From DAIDKA01 sp036498905 (GTDB taxonomy: Bacteria > Pseudomonadota > Gammaproteobacteria > Steroidobacterales > Steroidobacteraceae): a stretch of DNA of 64,000 nucleotides. Under the pieces are notes generated by a model. The model was not told where the DNA came from, ran no database searches, and saw only the letters and a program-made list of their open reading frames with translations. The stretch's first letter is position 1; the number at the start of each line of letters is the position of its first letter. Shown in pieces: positions 25,916 to 34,170 of the stretch. A program made the translations under genes and the position numbers. The stretch covers positions 36,946 through 100,945 of the forward strand of contig DASYER010000095.1 in the NCBI GenBank assembly GCA_036498905.1. Reading direction: 5' to 3'.

Positions 25916-26892
25916 GGGGTGTAGTTCAGCTGCACCTGGGTCTGCCCGCTCGCCGCCGTGCCCAGATGCGACGATCCGCTCAGCGCATGCACCAGCGCCT
26001 CGCCGCCGCCGCGCATACCCACGTTGAACACTGCCGTGGTGCCCTGGGCGCCCGACAGGCCCGATGACTGCACGCCCGGCACCGCCCGCAGCAATTGCTC
26101 CACGCGCGCGTAGTCGGCCAGCGAGGCGACCCCGGCGACCTGCACGGCGACCTGCACCAGTGCCTTTGAGCCGGTATTGATTGCCACGCTGGCCAGGGAG
26201 TCGGCGGCGCCGTTGACGCCGACATCCGAGTCACCCGTCCAGCCCTCGGAGGTGTAGCTGCTCACCAGGTGCCATTGCCATTGGCCGGGAGTTGCCGGAT
26301 CGGCCTGACCGATCAGTACCGCATCGGCGCCGAGCGCCTGGGCACTTTGCAGGACGACATTATCGGGCAATGGCATCCCGGCCGAATCCGCAACGGCCAG
26401 TGGCACCAGGCTCACCGGCAGGCCGCGTCCCTCGGCGGTCTGTTCCAGCTGCACACGCAGCGCATCCCCGGCCGGCCCACTGGGCACCGGGCTGATCGCC
26501 ACCACCGTGAAGGGGCGGTTGCTGTCCCACAAAGTGACACCGGCTGCGGCAATGGCCTGCGCCAGGCGCACCCCATCGAAATTCAACTGCACGGCACCGC
26601 CGGCGAGTGACCTGGACCCTTTCAGGTACTGACCGGCGTTCTGCACGATGCCCGCAAGCTGGGGATTCTCGGCGGCATCGCGCCGGCCGGTCGCCCTCAC
26701 CAGCGCCTCGCGCATCCCGTCCGCGACCACCGTGCTCGCCGAAGCGCCTCGCACCGTAACCTCGTAAACCTGCACGGGACGCAACGCCCAGGCGGGCGCC
26801 GCCGCAAGCAGGCCGAGTCCGGCGATAAGACATAGGGCAGACCAGCGATCCTTGCGGATCAGCTCCCGGGGTGCTCGATGAGGTAGGTTCAT
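25912..26892 (-). CDS. DUF2066 secreted or periplasmic protein
   Basis: A 326-residue protein with an N-terminal signal (ALCLIAGLGLLAAAPAWA, cleavage near residue 36) and the DUF2066 pattern: VYEVTVRGASASTVVADGMREALVRATGRRD near the start. The middle has repeated Ala/Val-rich beta-alpha segments. Its function is not known. ATG 26892 gives a normal signal peptide; an extension to 26907 adds five residues. The gene is the first of an operon with the PgsA-like gene and hda, and is divergent from the DUF3108 gene with only 38 bases between. Confidence 0.8.
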   Translation of the reverse strand: MNLPHRAPRELIRKDRWSALCLIAGLGLLAAAPAWALRPVQVYEVTVRGASASTVVADGMREALVRATGRRDAAENPQLAGIVQNAGQYLKGSRSLAGGAVQLNFDGVRLAQAIAAAGVTLWDSNRPFTVVAISPVPSGPAGDALRVQLEQTAEGRGLPVSLVPLAVADSAGMPLPDNVVLQSAQALGADAVLIGQADPATPGQWQWHLVSSYTSEGWTGDSDVGVNGAADSLASVAINTGSKALVQVAVQVAGVASLADYARVEQLLRAVPGVQSSGLSGAQGTTAVFNVGMRGGGEALVHALSGSSHLGTAASGQTQVQLNYTP

Positions 26893-26898
26893 GCCGCT

Positions 26899-26908
26899 AT
26901 TGTACAAT
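26899..26908. promoter_or_regulatory. Palindrome giving a -10-like TACAAT on both strands
   Basis: ATTGTACAAT is a perfect 10-bp palindrome in the 38-base gap between two divergent genes. Each strand reads TACAAT (26903-26908 on plus, 26904-26899 on minus), a four-to-five of six match to a -10 box. No good -35 box is seen on either side, so a bidirectional promoter is only a possibility. Confidence 0.35.
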
Positions 26909-26930
26909 CACCTGGGTGTTGACCTCGTCC

Positions 26931-27605
26931 ATGCCGCCACAACCCCCGCCAGCCCCCTTTGTCGCCACCTACCAGGTCGCCTGGCATGGCATTACGGCCG
27001 GGGACTCCACCCTGACGCTGGCGGCCCCGGCCGGGACGCCGGGCACCTTCTCCTACAGTTCGAATATCAAGGCGCATGGCATTTTCCGCCTGGCGTTTCC
27101 GGATGCACTGATCCAAAGCAGTACCTTCACGCTGGCGGACGGTCATATCGTCCCGCTGCACTACCAGGAAACCGGCCAGGCGCGCGATCACCGGGATGAT
27201 GTCGATCTGACTTTCGACGCCGCAACCGGTCGGGTGCACGGCACTTCCGAGACGCATACGGTGGATCAACCGCTCGATGCCGGCATCCAGGATCCCATGT
27301 CGGTGCAGATCGAACTGATGCGGCAACTGCAGGCGGGCCTGACCCCCACGCGCTTCAAACTGTTCGACAAGGACCAGGCCAAGGAATACTCCTATACCCG
27401 CGAACGCGACGAGGTGTTGAATACGCCGCTGGGTACCCTGGACACCGTGGTCTACCGCAGCGACCGACCCGGCTCCGATCGGGTGACCCGGCTGTGGCTG
27501 GCGCCTAAACTGAACTACCTGCCGCTGCAGGCCGCACGCAGCCGCAAGGGCAGCGTCGATCTGTCGATGCGCATCAGCGCCGTGACCTATCCGCCGGGAC
27601 CCTAG
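26931..27605 (+). CDS. DUF3108 protein
   Basis: A 224-residue protein with the DUF3108 pattern of long beta-strands: FVATYQVAWHGITAGDSTLTL near the start, FSYSSNIKAHGIFRLAFPDALIQSSTF, then LPLHYQETGQ-like strands and a C-terminal TRLWLAPKLNYLPLQAARSRKG. This family is periplasmic or outer-membrane-linked in most bacteria, but I see no clear signal peptide here, even with the longer start GTG 26916. Function unknown. It ends tail to tail with dcd, sharing the CTAG of both stop codons. Confidence 0.75.
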   Translation: MPPQPPPAPFVATYQVAWHGITAGDSTLTLAAPAGTPGTFSYSSNIKAHGIFRLAFPDALIQSSTFTLADGHIVPLHYQETGQARDHRDDVDLTFDAATGRVHGTSETHTVDQPLDAGIQDPMSVQIELMRQLQAGLTPTRFKLFDKDQAKEYSYTRERDEVLNTPLGTLDTVVYRSDRPGSDRVTRLWLAPKLNYLPLQAARSRKGSVDLSMRISAVTYPPGP

Positions 27606-28168
27606 GTCTTCGGCAGCGTGACGCCCTTCTGCCCCATGTACTTGCCACCCCGGTCGGCGTACGAGGTCGAGCACACCTCGTCGGATTCGAAAAAGAGCAT
27701 CTGCGCGACGCCTTCATTGGCGTAGATGCGTGCCGGAAGCGGTGTCGTGTTGGAGAATTCCAGGGTGACATGCCCTTCCCACTCCGGTTCCAGGGGCGTC
27801 ACGTTCACGATTATGCCGCAGCGTGCATATGTCGATTTGCCGAGGCACACCGTCAGCACACTGCGTGGGATACGGAAGTACTCGACCGTGCGTGCCAGGG
27901 CAAAGGAGTTCGGCGGAATCAGGCACACGTCGGCCTTCACATCGACGAAGCTCTTCTCATCAAAATGCTTCGGATCCACGATGGTGGAGTTGATGTTGGT
28001 GAAAATCTTGAATTCATTCGCGCAGCGCACGTCATACCCGTAGCTCGACGTGCCGTACGAGACGATGCGCTCGCCATTCGCCTGACGGATCTGCCCGGCC
28101 TCGAACGGCTCGATCATTCCGTGCGAGGCGGCCATGCGGCGGATCCAGTTGTCGGACTTGATGCTCAT
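27602..28168 (-). CDS. dcd: dCTP deaminase
   Basis: A 188-residue homotrimeric enzyme making dUTP from dCTP for thymidylate synthesis. Key segments are MSIKSDNWIRRMAASHGMI, GTSSYGYDVRCANEFKIF, the active-site Ser/Arg region LGKSTYARCGIIVNVTPLEPEWEG with the catalytic Glu in VTLEFSN, and IYANEGVAQMLFFESDE with the nucleotide-binding Gln. Length matches the family. It ends 10 bases before apbC begins downstream in genome order, same strand as apbC. Confidence 0.95.
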   Translation of the reverse strand: MSIKSDNWIRRMAASHGMIEPFEAGQIRQANGERIVSYGTSSYGYDVRCANEFKIFTNINSTIVDPKHFDEKSFVDVKADVCLIPPNSFALARTVEYFRIPRSVLTVCLGKSTYARCGIIVNVTPLEPEWEGHVTLEFSNTTPLPARIYANEGVAQMLFFESDEVCSTSYADRGGKYMGQKGVTLPKT

Positions 28169-28179
28169 CCATTCATCCT

Positions 28180-29274
28180 TCAGGACTTTTCGACGACGAT
28201 ATTCGGAAAGGCGAGGCTGCGATCACGGGCGCGCCGTGCAAGCACCGCGGCGGTGCGGCGCGCAGTCTCGAAATATAGCTGGGCGCGGGGCGATTCGGGT
28301 TCGGCGACCACCGTGGGTCGTCCGCCATCGGCATCCTCGCGGATGCGCGCATCGAGCGGCAGCTCGCCCAGCAGGGCTACCCCGGCCTGCTGCGCCATGC
28401 GGGCGCCGCCGCCGGATCCGAAGATATGCTCGGCGTGTCCACAGTTGCTGCACACGTGGATGCTCATGTTCTCGATGATGCCCAGCACCGGCACCGCGAC
28501 CTTCTCGAACATCGCCAGGCCCTTGCGCGCATCGGCGAGCGCGATATCCTGGGGCGTGGTCACGATGACGGCACCGGCGACCGGCACTCGTTGCGCCAGC
28601 GTCAGCTGGATGTCCCCCGTGCCCGGCGGCATGTCCACCACCAGATAGTCCAGCTCGCCCCATTCGGTATCGCCGAGCAGTTGGGTGAGCGCCTGGGTCA
28701 CCATCGGGCCGCGCCACACCATCGGCTGCGCCGGATCGATCAGAAAGCCGATCGACATCGCCACGACGCCATGGGCGCTCAGCGGTTTGATGTGCTTGCC
28801 ATCCGGTGCGCTCGGGCGCTGTCCGGTCAGGCCCAGCATCAATGGCTGACTGGGACCATAGATGTCGGCGTCCAGCACTCCCACCCGGGCGCCCTGCGCG
28901 GCCCAGGCCAGGGCCAGATTTGCGGCGACCGTGGACTTGCCGACGCCGCCCTTGCCCGAGGCCACCGCAATGATGTTTTTGACGCCCGGCAGGGGTTTCA
29001 ATGGCCGCTGGACCGCATGTGCATGGATCTGGGAGGTCAGTTGAAAGTCCAGCGGCAGACCGCCGGCCACGGGCCCCACTTCCACCCGCAGAGCCTCGGA
29101 GAGGCTGTCCGCGTAGCCCCCTACCGGAAATCCGAAGCGCAGACGGACGCTTACGCGCCCTTCACGCAGCACCACCTCATCAACGGCCTGAGCCGCTCCC
29201 AGTGTTTCACCCAGGAAGGGATCGGCATGATTCTCAAGGGCAGTGCGTATCAGGTTCAGGCGCGGATCGTTCAT
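28180..29274 (-). CDS. apbC: Iron-sulfur carrier ATPase ApbC/Mrp
   Basis: A 364-residue Mrp/NBP35-family P-loop protein that carries Fe-S clusters. The N-terminal 90 residues are a MIP18/DUF59-like domain (DPRLNLIRTALENHADP), the deviant Walker A is VASGKGGVGKSTVAANLAL, LDADIYGPSQPLMLGL follows, and the bridging cluster motif is VCSNCGHAEHIFG near residue 260 (CxxC). ATG 29274 is chosen; a longer reading to 29322 adds only basic/Leu-rich sequence. dcd lies 11 bases downstream on the same strand. Confidence 0.9.
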   Translation of the reverse strand: MNDPRLNLIRTALENHADPFLGETLGAAQAVDEVVLREGRVSVRLRFGFPVGGYADSLSEALRVEVGPVAGGLPLDFQLTSQIHAHAVQRPLKPLPGVKNIIAVASGKGGVGKSTVAANLALAWAAQGARVGVLDADIYGPSQPLMLGLTGQRPSAPDGKHIKPLSAHGVVAMSIGFLIDPAQPMVWRGPMVTQALTQLLGDTEWGELDYLVVDMPPGTGDIQLTLAQRVPVAGAVIVTTPQDIALADARKGLAMFEKVAVPVLGIIENMSIHVCSNCGHAEHIFGSGGGARMAQQAGVALLGELPLDARIREDADGGRPTVVAEPESPRAQLYFETARRTAAVLARRARDRSLAFPNIVVEKS

Positions 29275-29351
29275 GACACCATCATGGCTGTGAAGGGCGC
29301 CGGATTGTAGTCGCAGTTGCATGGCTTTGCCGCAGCGGGTAGATGTGCTGT

Positions 29352-29360
29352 GGCATAATT
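29352..29360 (+). promoter_or_regulatory. Candidate extended -10 promoter for the HEAT-kinase gene
   Basis: TGGCATAAT (TGn plus CATAAT, one mismatch to TATAAT) lies 48 bases before the kinase start. No good -35 box is seen at the usual distance, which an extended -10 can tolerate. AGGAGA follows at 29382, but 20 bases before the start, too far for a normal ribosome site. Confidence 0.4.
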
Positions 29361-29407
29361 AATGCGCGCCCAACGGGTGTCAGGAGAGACGGTTAGCTGT
29401 CGGCTGA

Positions 29408-31837
29408 ATGAGCTTTTTCACGAACTTACGCGCCGACAGGCTGGTGGCTGAAATACGGTCCGGCACCGGCCCCAACGATCTGGCAGTCCAGAAGGCCGCA
29501 GCCAAGCTGAAGGACCTCGGACCCGGTGCGATCGATGCTGTGCTCGCGGCACTGCCGGAGGCGGACAAGAACATCACGGTGGTGATGGTTGATGTGCTCT
29601 CCGCGCTGATCAGCGCCAAGACCTTCCCCCGTTTTCTGCGTGGTCTGGTCGAGGGCAGCCCGCGCGAGATCGCAGGTATTTCCTGGGCCCTGACCACTTC
29701 GCGCAACTTTCCGCCCCATCTGCTGCTGGAGGCGTTGAACGTGCCGGGGGTCTCCAAGTCCGCCCTGCTCGAAATTGTTGCGGCGCAAAAGTCGCGATTC
29801 AATGTGCGCGAGCTGCTGGGCATCGCCTATCAGCAGGAGCCCAACGAAAAGGCGGCATTGTTTCGGATCATCGGCGAGATCGCCGACGCCAACGCGGTGC
29901 CGGAGCTGATTGGCCGCCTGCACGGCAAGGATGCCATCGCCCGGGTCCACATCATCAATATCCTGTCGCGTTTCAATCTGCCCGAAGTGCAGACGGCGGT
30001 GCTCGCACAGCTGAAGGATCCGCACAAGCTGATCCGCGGCGCCTCGCTGGACGCGCTGCGCAAGATGGACAAGATCGTGGACGTGCAGCGGCTGTGCGCG
30101 CTGCTGCGCGATCCTGAAATCGACGTGCAGAACAAGGCGGTGGATGTGGTCATCAAGGCCAACCATCCGGATACCGTCCGTTACCTGATCGATGTGCTCA
30201 AGGACGAAAACGAGTACGCACGCCGTTCGGCCGTCGAGGTGCTCAACGAGGTCGGCAATGCCAGCAGCGTCAAATACCTGGTGCAGGCGCTGAAGGACAG
30301 CGACTGGTGGGTGCAAAGCCGCGCGGCGGACGCGCTGGGCAAGATTGGCGGTCCGAAAGTCATCGACGCGGTGCTGCAGCTGGTGCAGGACAAGGACGAC
30401 GGCATCCGGCGCGCGGCCATCGAGATTCTGAACCAGACCAAGGACGAGCGGGCCGTGGATCATCTGATCCAGGCCTCCCGTGACAATGACTGGTGGGTCA
30501 GCGAGCGGGCCATCGATGCTCTGGCCGAGATCGGCAGCAAGCGCGCCCTGCCGCGCCTGCTCGAAATGCTCAAGGCGGGCAATGCCAAGGCACTTCCCGT
30601 GGTGATACGCGCGCTCGGCAAGCTCGGCGAGCCGCAGCACATCGATGCGATTCTGCCCATGCTGGCCAGACCGGAGCGCGAGATCCGCATCGAGGCCATC
30701 CAGGCGCTGGCGAAGCTCGCGGATGATCGCCAGGCCGAACAGGTACGCGCCGGCCTGCAGACCCAGATCAGCTCGGCCGATCAGACCGTGGCGCGGCTGG
30801 CCACAGCGGCCTTGGCGGAGATGGACGTGCGCACCGGCAACAGCCCGGTGGCCACACCGGGAACCCTGACCTCGGTGGCCGCCCAGGTCGCGCGCGGTTC
30901 CTCGAGCGCCCCCAAGCCCCCGCCTGCCCCGACGCCCTCCGGAACGACCGTGATTCCCGAGGCGGCAATGGCGCAGGCGCGCAAGCAGGCCGAGACACGC
31001 CTGGACATCACGACGCTCAAGGCCGGCGACATCATCGAGGGACGCTACAAGTACATCGATCGCATCGGTCGCGGCGCCTTCGGCACGGTGCTGCTGATGG
31101 AGGATACCGTCGTCGATGAGCGCCTCATCCTCAAGTTCCTCAACCCCAATGTCTCGGAAGACGAAGAGGTGATGAAGCGCTTCGTGCACGAGCTGCGCTA
31201 CTCGCGCAAGATCACGCACAAGAACGTCATCCGCATCTACGACTTCCTGTACATCCAGGGCCTGTATGCGATTTCGATGGAGTACTTCCCGTCCCATACG
31301 CTCGGCGGTGAGATCGTCAACGAGAAGCCCATGGAGCTGCGGCGAGCCTTGCAGTTCGGCTGCGATATCGCCACGGGCATGACCGTCGCCCACCAGGTCG
31401 GCATCGTGCATCGCGACCTGAAGCCGGCCAATCTGCTGATCAACCAGGATGGGCTGCTGAAGATCGTGGATTTCGGTGTGGCCGCCGCGCACCGGGAAGG
31501 GGACACCCAGCTGACCAAGACCGGATACGTGATCGGATCGCCCAAGTACATGGCCCCGGAGCAGATCCTCGGCAAGAAGGTCGACGAGCGTGCCGACATC
31601 TACGCCGAGGGCGTGATCCTGTACGAAATGCTGACCGGTGTACCGCCCTATGCCCGCGGCGACCATATGTCGGTCATGTACCAGCACGTCCAGGGGCGGG
31701 CCCGACCGCCTGCGGAGATCAACAGCGCCTTGCCGGCGGGGTTGAGCGATGCGGTGATGAAGGCGATGGCTGTGGATAAGAACAAGCGCTTCCAGTCCAT
31801 GGACGAACTGCGCACCACACTCGAAACGTACATGTAG
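29408..31837 (+). CDS. HEAT-repeat Ser/Thr protein kinase
   Basis: An 809-residue protein. Residues 1-470 are a solenoid of about ten HEAT/PBS-lyase-like repeats (for example VEVLNEVGNASSVKYLVQAL and ADALGKIGGPKVIDAVLQLV). A Pro/Ser-rich linker (480-530, APKPPPAPTPSG) leads to a Hanks-type kinase: glycine loop IGRGAFGTVLL, the Lys in LILKFL, catalytic loop HRDLKPANLL at 668-677, DFG in KIVDFGVAAAH, and MAPEQIL. All catalytic residues are present, so it is probably active. A stop codon lies directly before the ATG, fixing the start. It is followed by two PilT-family ATPases on the same strand, so a role in twitching motility or pilus regulation is inferred. Confidence 0.92.
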   Translation: MSFFTNLRADRLVAEIRSGTGPNDLAVQKAAAKLKDLGPGAIDAVLAALPEADKNITVVMVDVLSALISAKTFPRFLRGLVEGSPREIAGISWALTTSRNFPPHLLLEALNVPGVSKSALLEIVAAQKSRFNVRELLGIAYQQEPNEKAALFRIIGEIADANAVPELIGRLHGKDAIARVHIINILSRFNLPEVQTAVLAQLKDPHKLIRGASLDALRKMDKIVDVQRLCALLRDPEIDVQNKAVDVVIKANHPDTVRYLIDVLKDENEYARRSAVEVLNEVGNASSVKYLVQALKDSDWWVQSRAADALGKIGGPKVIDAVLQLVQDKDDGIRRAAIEILNQTKDERAVDHLIQASRDNDWWVSERAIDALAEIGSKRALPRLLEMLKAGNAKALPVVIRALGKLGEPQHIDAILPMLARPEREIRIEAIQALAKLADDRQAEQVRAGLQTQISSADQTVARLATAALAEMDVRTGNSPVATPGTLTSVAAQVARGSSSAPKPPPAPTPSGTTVIPEAAMAQARKQAETRLDITTLKAGDIIEGRYKYIDRIGRGAFGTVLLMEDTVVDERLILKFLNPNVSEDEEVMKRFVHELRYSRKITHKNVIRIYDFLYIQGLYAISMEYFPSHTLGGEIVNEKPMELRRALQFGCDIATGMTVAHQVGIVHRDLKPANLLINQDGLLKIVDFGVAAAHREGDTQLTKTGYVIGSPKYMAPEQILGKKVDERADIYAEGVILYEMLTGVPPYARGDHMSVMYQHVQGRARPPAEINSALPAGLSDAVMKAMAVDKNKRFQSMDELRTTLETYM

Positions 31838-31840
31838 GCC

Positions 31841-31860
31841 GCCCCGGGGCTGTCCGGGGC
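31841..31860 (+). terminator. Weak terminator-like hairpin after the kinase gene
   Basis: GCCCCGG (31841-31847) and CCGGGGC (31854-31860) form a 7-bp GC stem with a 6-base loop, four bases after the kinase stop. The following CTTAAAGGTGTTTCTTT is only partly T-rich, so termination may be partial. Confidence 0.4.
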
Positions 31861-31880
31861 CTTAAAGGTGTTTCTTTCGT

Positions 31881-31904
31881 GCGTTACGTCAACTTTCGTA
31901 ACGC
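31881..31904. promoter_or_regulatory. Perfect 8-bp inverted repeat before the first PilT gene
   Basis: GCGTTACG (31881-31888) and CGTAACGC (31897-31904) are exact inverted repeats with an 8-base spacer, in the 144-base gap between kinase and PilT genes. It could be an operator for a dimeric regulator or an RNA hairpin; the sequence does not decide. The rest of the gap holds no other clear feature. Confidence 0.5.
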
Positions 31905-31981
31905 AACCCATTGATTATGCGGTCCAGACTTGGCAAAAGGTCGGAGTGGATCTGCTTTAGCTCATTCGGGAGGGGTCGGCT

Positions 31982-33094
31982 GTGGCGCGCATCGACGCGT
32001 TCCTGAAACTCGGCATGCAGCAGGGTTGTTCGGATGTACACCTGGCGGTGGGCGTCCCGCCCATGCTGCGCATGCATGGCGATCTGTTGCCCATCAAATT
32101 CCGTGACCTGCGGGCCGTGGAACTGGAGGGCTATGTCACCGAAATCCTGACGCGCTCGCAGGCCGAACATTTCGCCACCGGCAGCGACCTGGATTTCTCG
32201 TATGTATCCGCCGACGGCGGGCGCTTCCGCGTCAATATCTTCCGCAAGGACACCGGCGTCGGCGCCACCTTCCGCGCCATTCCGACCGAGGTGCCGTCGC
32301 TGGAGAAGCTGGCGCTGCCGCCGATCGTGACGAAGCTGTGCGACTACCACCAGGGAATGATTCTGGTGACCGGCTCGACGGGCACCGGCAAGTCCACGAC
32401 GCTCGCCGCGATGATCGATCACCTCAATCACACGCGCAAACTCAACATCATCAGCCTCGAGGACCCGATCGAGTTCGTCCATCGCAGCAAAAACAGCCAG
32501 GTCATCCAGCGCGAGCTGCACACCCACATTCCGTCCTTCGCCGAAGGGGTGCGCGCCGCCATGCGCGAGGACCCGGATGTCATCCTGGTCGGCGAAATGC
32601 GTGATGCGGAAACCATCCGCATGGCCATGACCGCCGCCGAGACCGGACATCTGGTACTGGGCACCTTGCACACGACCGGTGCGGTGAAGACCATCGACCG
32701 CGTGATCGACGCGCTCCCGGTCGAGGAGCGTGAGCAGACCAAGAGCTTTCTGTCGCAAAGCCTGCTCGCCGTCATCACCCAGATCCTGTGCAAGACCACC
32801 GACGGTCGCGGACGCAAGGCCATCTGCGAAATCATGGTCATGACCAAGGCCATCGCCAAGTTGATTCAGACCGACCAGAGCCATCAGATCCTGACCCAGT
32901 TGCAGATGGGCCGCGACAGCGGCATGCAGGTGCTCGACCAGGCGCTGCTGGCTGCCATCACCGCCCGCGAAATCGATCCTGATGACGCCTATGCCTACGC
33001 CAGCAACAAGGGCCTGTTCCAGAAGTTCGTCACCGATACCAGTGTGCTGCCCAAGGCGGAGTTCACCGCCACGATGACACTTCCTTCGGAATAA
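31982..33094 (+). CDS. PilT-family twitching motility ATPase (first copy)
   Basis: A 370-residue hexameric retraction ATPase. It starts MARIDAFLKLGMQQGCSDVHLAVGVPPMLRMHGD as PilT proteins do, with Walker A TGSTGTGKSTTLAAMIDHLN, the Asp box SLEDPIEFVHRSKNSQV, Walker B EDPDVILVGEMRDAETI and the His box HLVLGTLHTTGAVKTIDRVID. The PilT AIRNLIRE element is replaced by KAIAKLIQTD and there is a C-terminal extension ending TMTLPSE, so it is closer to PilU or a third PilT-type than to PilT itself. GTG 31982 is preceded by GGGAGGGG six bases upstream, a strong ribosome site. Confidence 0.88.
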   Translation: MARIDAFLKLGMQQGCSDVHLAVGVPPMLRMHGDLLPIKFRDLRAVELEGYVTEILTRSQAEHFATGSDLDFSYVSADGGRFRVNIFRKDTGVGATFRAIPTEVPSLEKLALPPIVTKLCDYHQGMILVTGSTGTGKSTTLAAMIDHLNHTRKLNIISLEDPIEFVHRSKNSQVIQRELHTHIPSFAEGVRAAMREDPDVILVGEMRDAETIRMAMTAAETGHLVLGTLHTTGAVKTIDRVIDALPVEEREQTKSFLSQSLLAVITQILCKTTDGRGRKAICEIMVMTKAIAKLIQTDQSHQILTQLQMGRDSGMQVLDQALLAAITAREIDPDDAYAYASNKGLFQKFVTDTSVLPKAEFTATMTLPSE

Positions 33095-33100
33095 ACCCCC

Positions 33101-34162
33101 ATGCCGGCCATCGACACCTATCTCAACGAAATCCTGGAGAAGCGCGGCTCCGACCTGCATTTCATTGCCGGTGATCCGCCGCGTATCCGTCAGTACGGCG
33201 ACCTGATGCCCCTGCGCCCGGACAAGCTCGATCCCACGGTGGTACGCGAGGCGCTGTACGAGATCATGCCGAAGATCGCGATCGACCGTTTCGAGACCAA
33301 GGAAGGCGCGGATTTCGCCTACACCATGGGCGATCGGGGGCGCTTTCGCGTCAACGTGCTGCGGCACCTGAACGGCATGGGCGCCGTGTTCCGCGCCATT
33401 CCGTCCAAGGCGCTGACCATGGATGAATTGAAGCTGCCCGAATCCGTTCGCCAGATGTGTCGCCATACTCAGGGCCTCATCCTGGTGACGGGCAAGACCG
33501 GCTCGGGCAAATCAACGACCCTTGCAGCCCTGATCGATGACATCAACACCCGCGTCCAGGGTCATATCCTCACCATCGAGGATCCGATCGAGTTCGTGCA
33601 TCAGCGCAAGCGCTGTCTCATCAGCCAACGCGAAGTCGGCCACCATGCCCCGACGTTCTCCGCCGCCCTGCACTCGGCCCTGCGTGAGGACCCGGACGTG
33701 ATACTCGTGGGCGAATTGCGTGACCTGGAGACCATGAGTATCGCGGTGACTGCCGCCGAAATGGGCATCCTGGTCATGGGTACGCTGCACACCAACGGCG
33801 CCGCGCAGACCGTGGACCGCATGGTGAATGTGTTTCCTTCCGACAAGCAGTCGCACGTGCGCACGATGCTGTCGACCTCCCTGCGTGGTGTCGTCTCGCA
33901 GCAGCTGCTGCAGCGGACCGACAAGCAGGGACGGGTCGCGGCGCTTGAGATTCTGGTCAACACGCCGGCGACCTCGAACCTCATCCGCCAGGGCAAGCTC
34001 GATCAGCTGGAGAACAGCATGCAGTCCGGGGCGCAGTTCGGCATGCGCACCATGGACAGCGCCATCCAGCAGCTGCTGGATCAGCGCCTGATCACGGGCA
34101 AGGAAGCCTTCAAGAAGGGCATCAACAAGGCAAAGTTCGAACCGGTCCGGGATCAGGGCTAA
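33101..34162 (+). CDS. PilT-family twitching motility ATPase (second copy)
   Basis: A 353-residue paralogue of the preceding gene, six bases after its stop. Motifs: GSDLHFIAGDPPRIRQYGD, Walker A TGKTGSGKSTTLAALIDDIN, Asp box TIEDPIEFVHQRKRCLISQREVG, Walker B EDPDVILVGELRDLETM, His box LVMGTLHTNGAAQTVDRMV. It ends in FKKGINKAKFEPVRDQG. The two proteins probably form a PilT/PilU-like pair with the retraction machinery of type IV pili. No pilin or pilus assembly genes are in the window. Confidence 0.88.
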   Translation: MPAIDTYLNEILEKRGSDLHFIAGDPPRIRQYGDLMPLRPDKLDPTVVREALYEIMPKIAIDRFETKEGADFAYTMGDRGRFRVNVLRHLNGMGAVFRAIPSKALTMDELKLPESVRQMCRHTQGLILVTGKTGSGKSTTLAALIDDINTRVQGHILTIEDPIEFVHQRKRCLISQREVGHHAPTFSAALHSALREDPDVILVGELRDLETMSIAVTAAEMGILVMGTLHTNGAAQTVDRMVNVFPSDKQSHVRTMLSTSLRGVVSQQLLQRTDKQGRVAALEILVNTPATSNLIRQGKLDQLENSMQSGAQFGMRTMDSAIQQLLDQRLITGKEAFKKGINKAKFEPVRDQG

Positions 34163-34170
34163 ACGCACGC

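Noticed and set aside
29426..31687. 753-codon open frame opposite the HEAT-kinase gene
   Set aside because: Same reason: the plus strand has kinase and HEAT motifs, while the opposite frame shows only low-complexity sequence.
31889..33466. 525-codon minus-strand frame across both PilT genes
   Set aside because: It spans two genes with clear motifs and the gap between them, and has no domain of its own.
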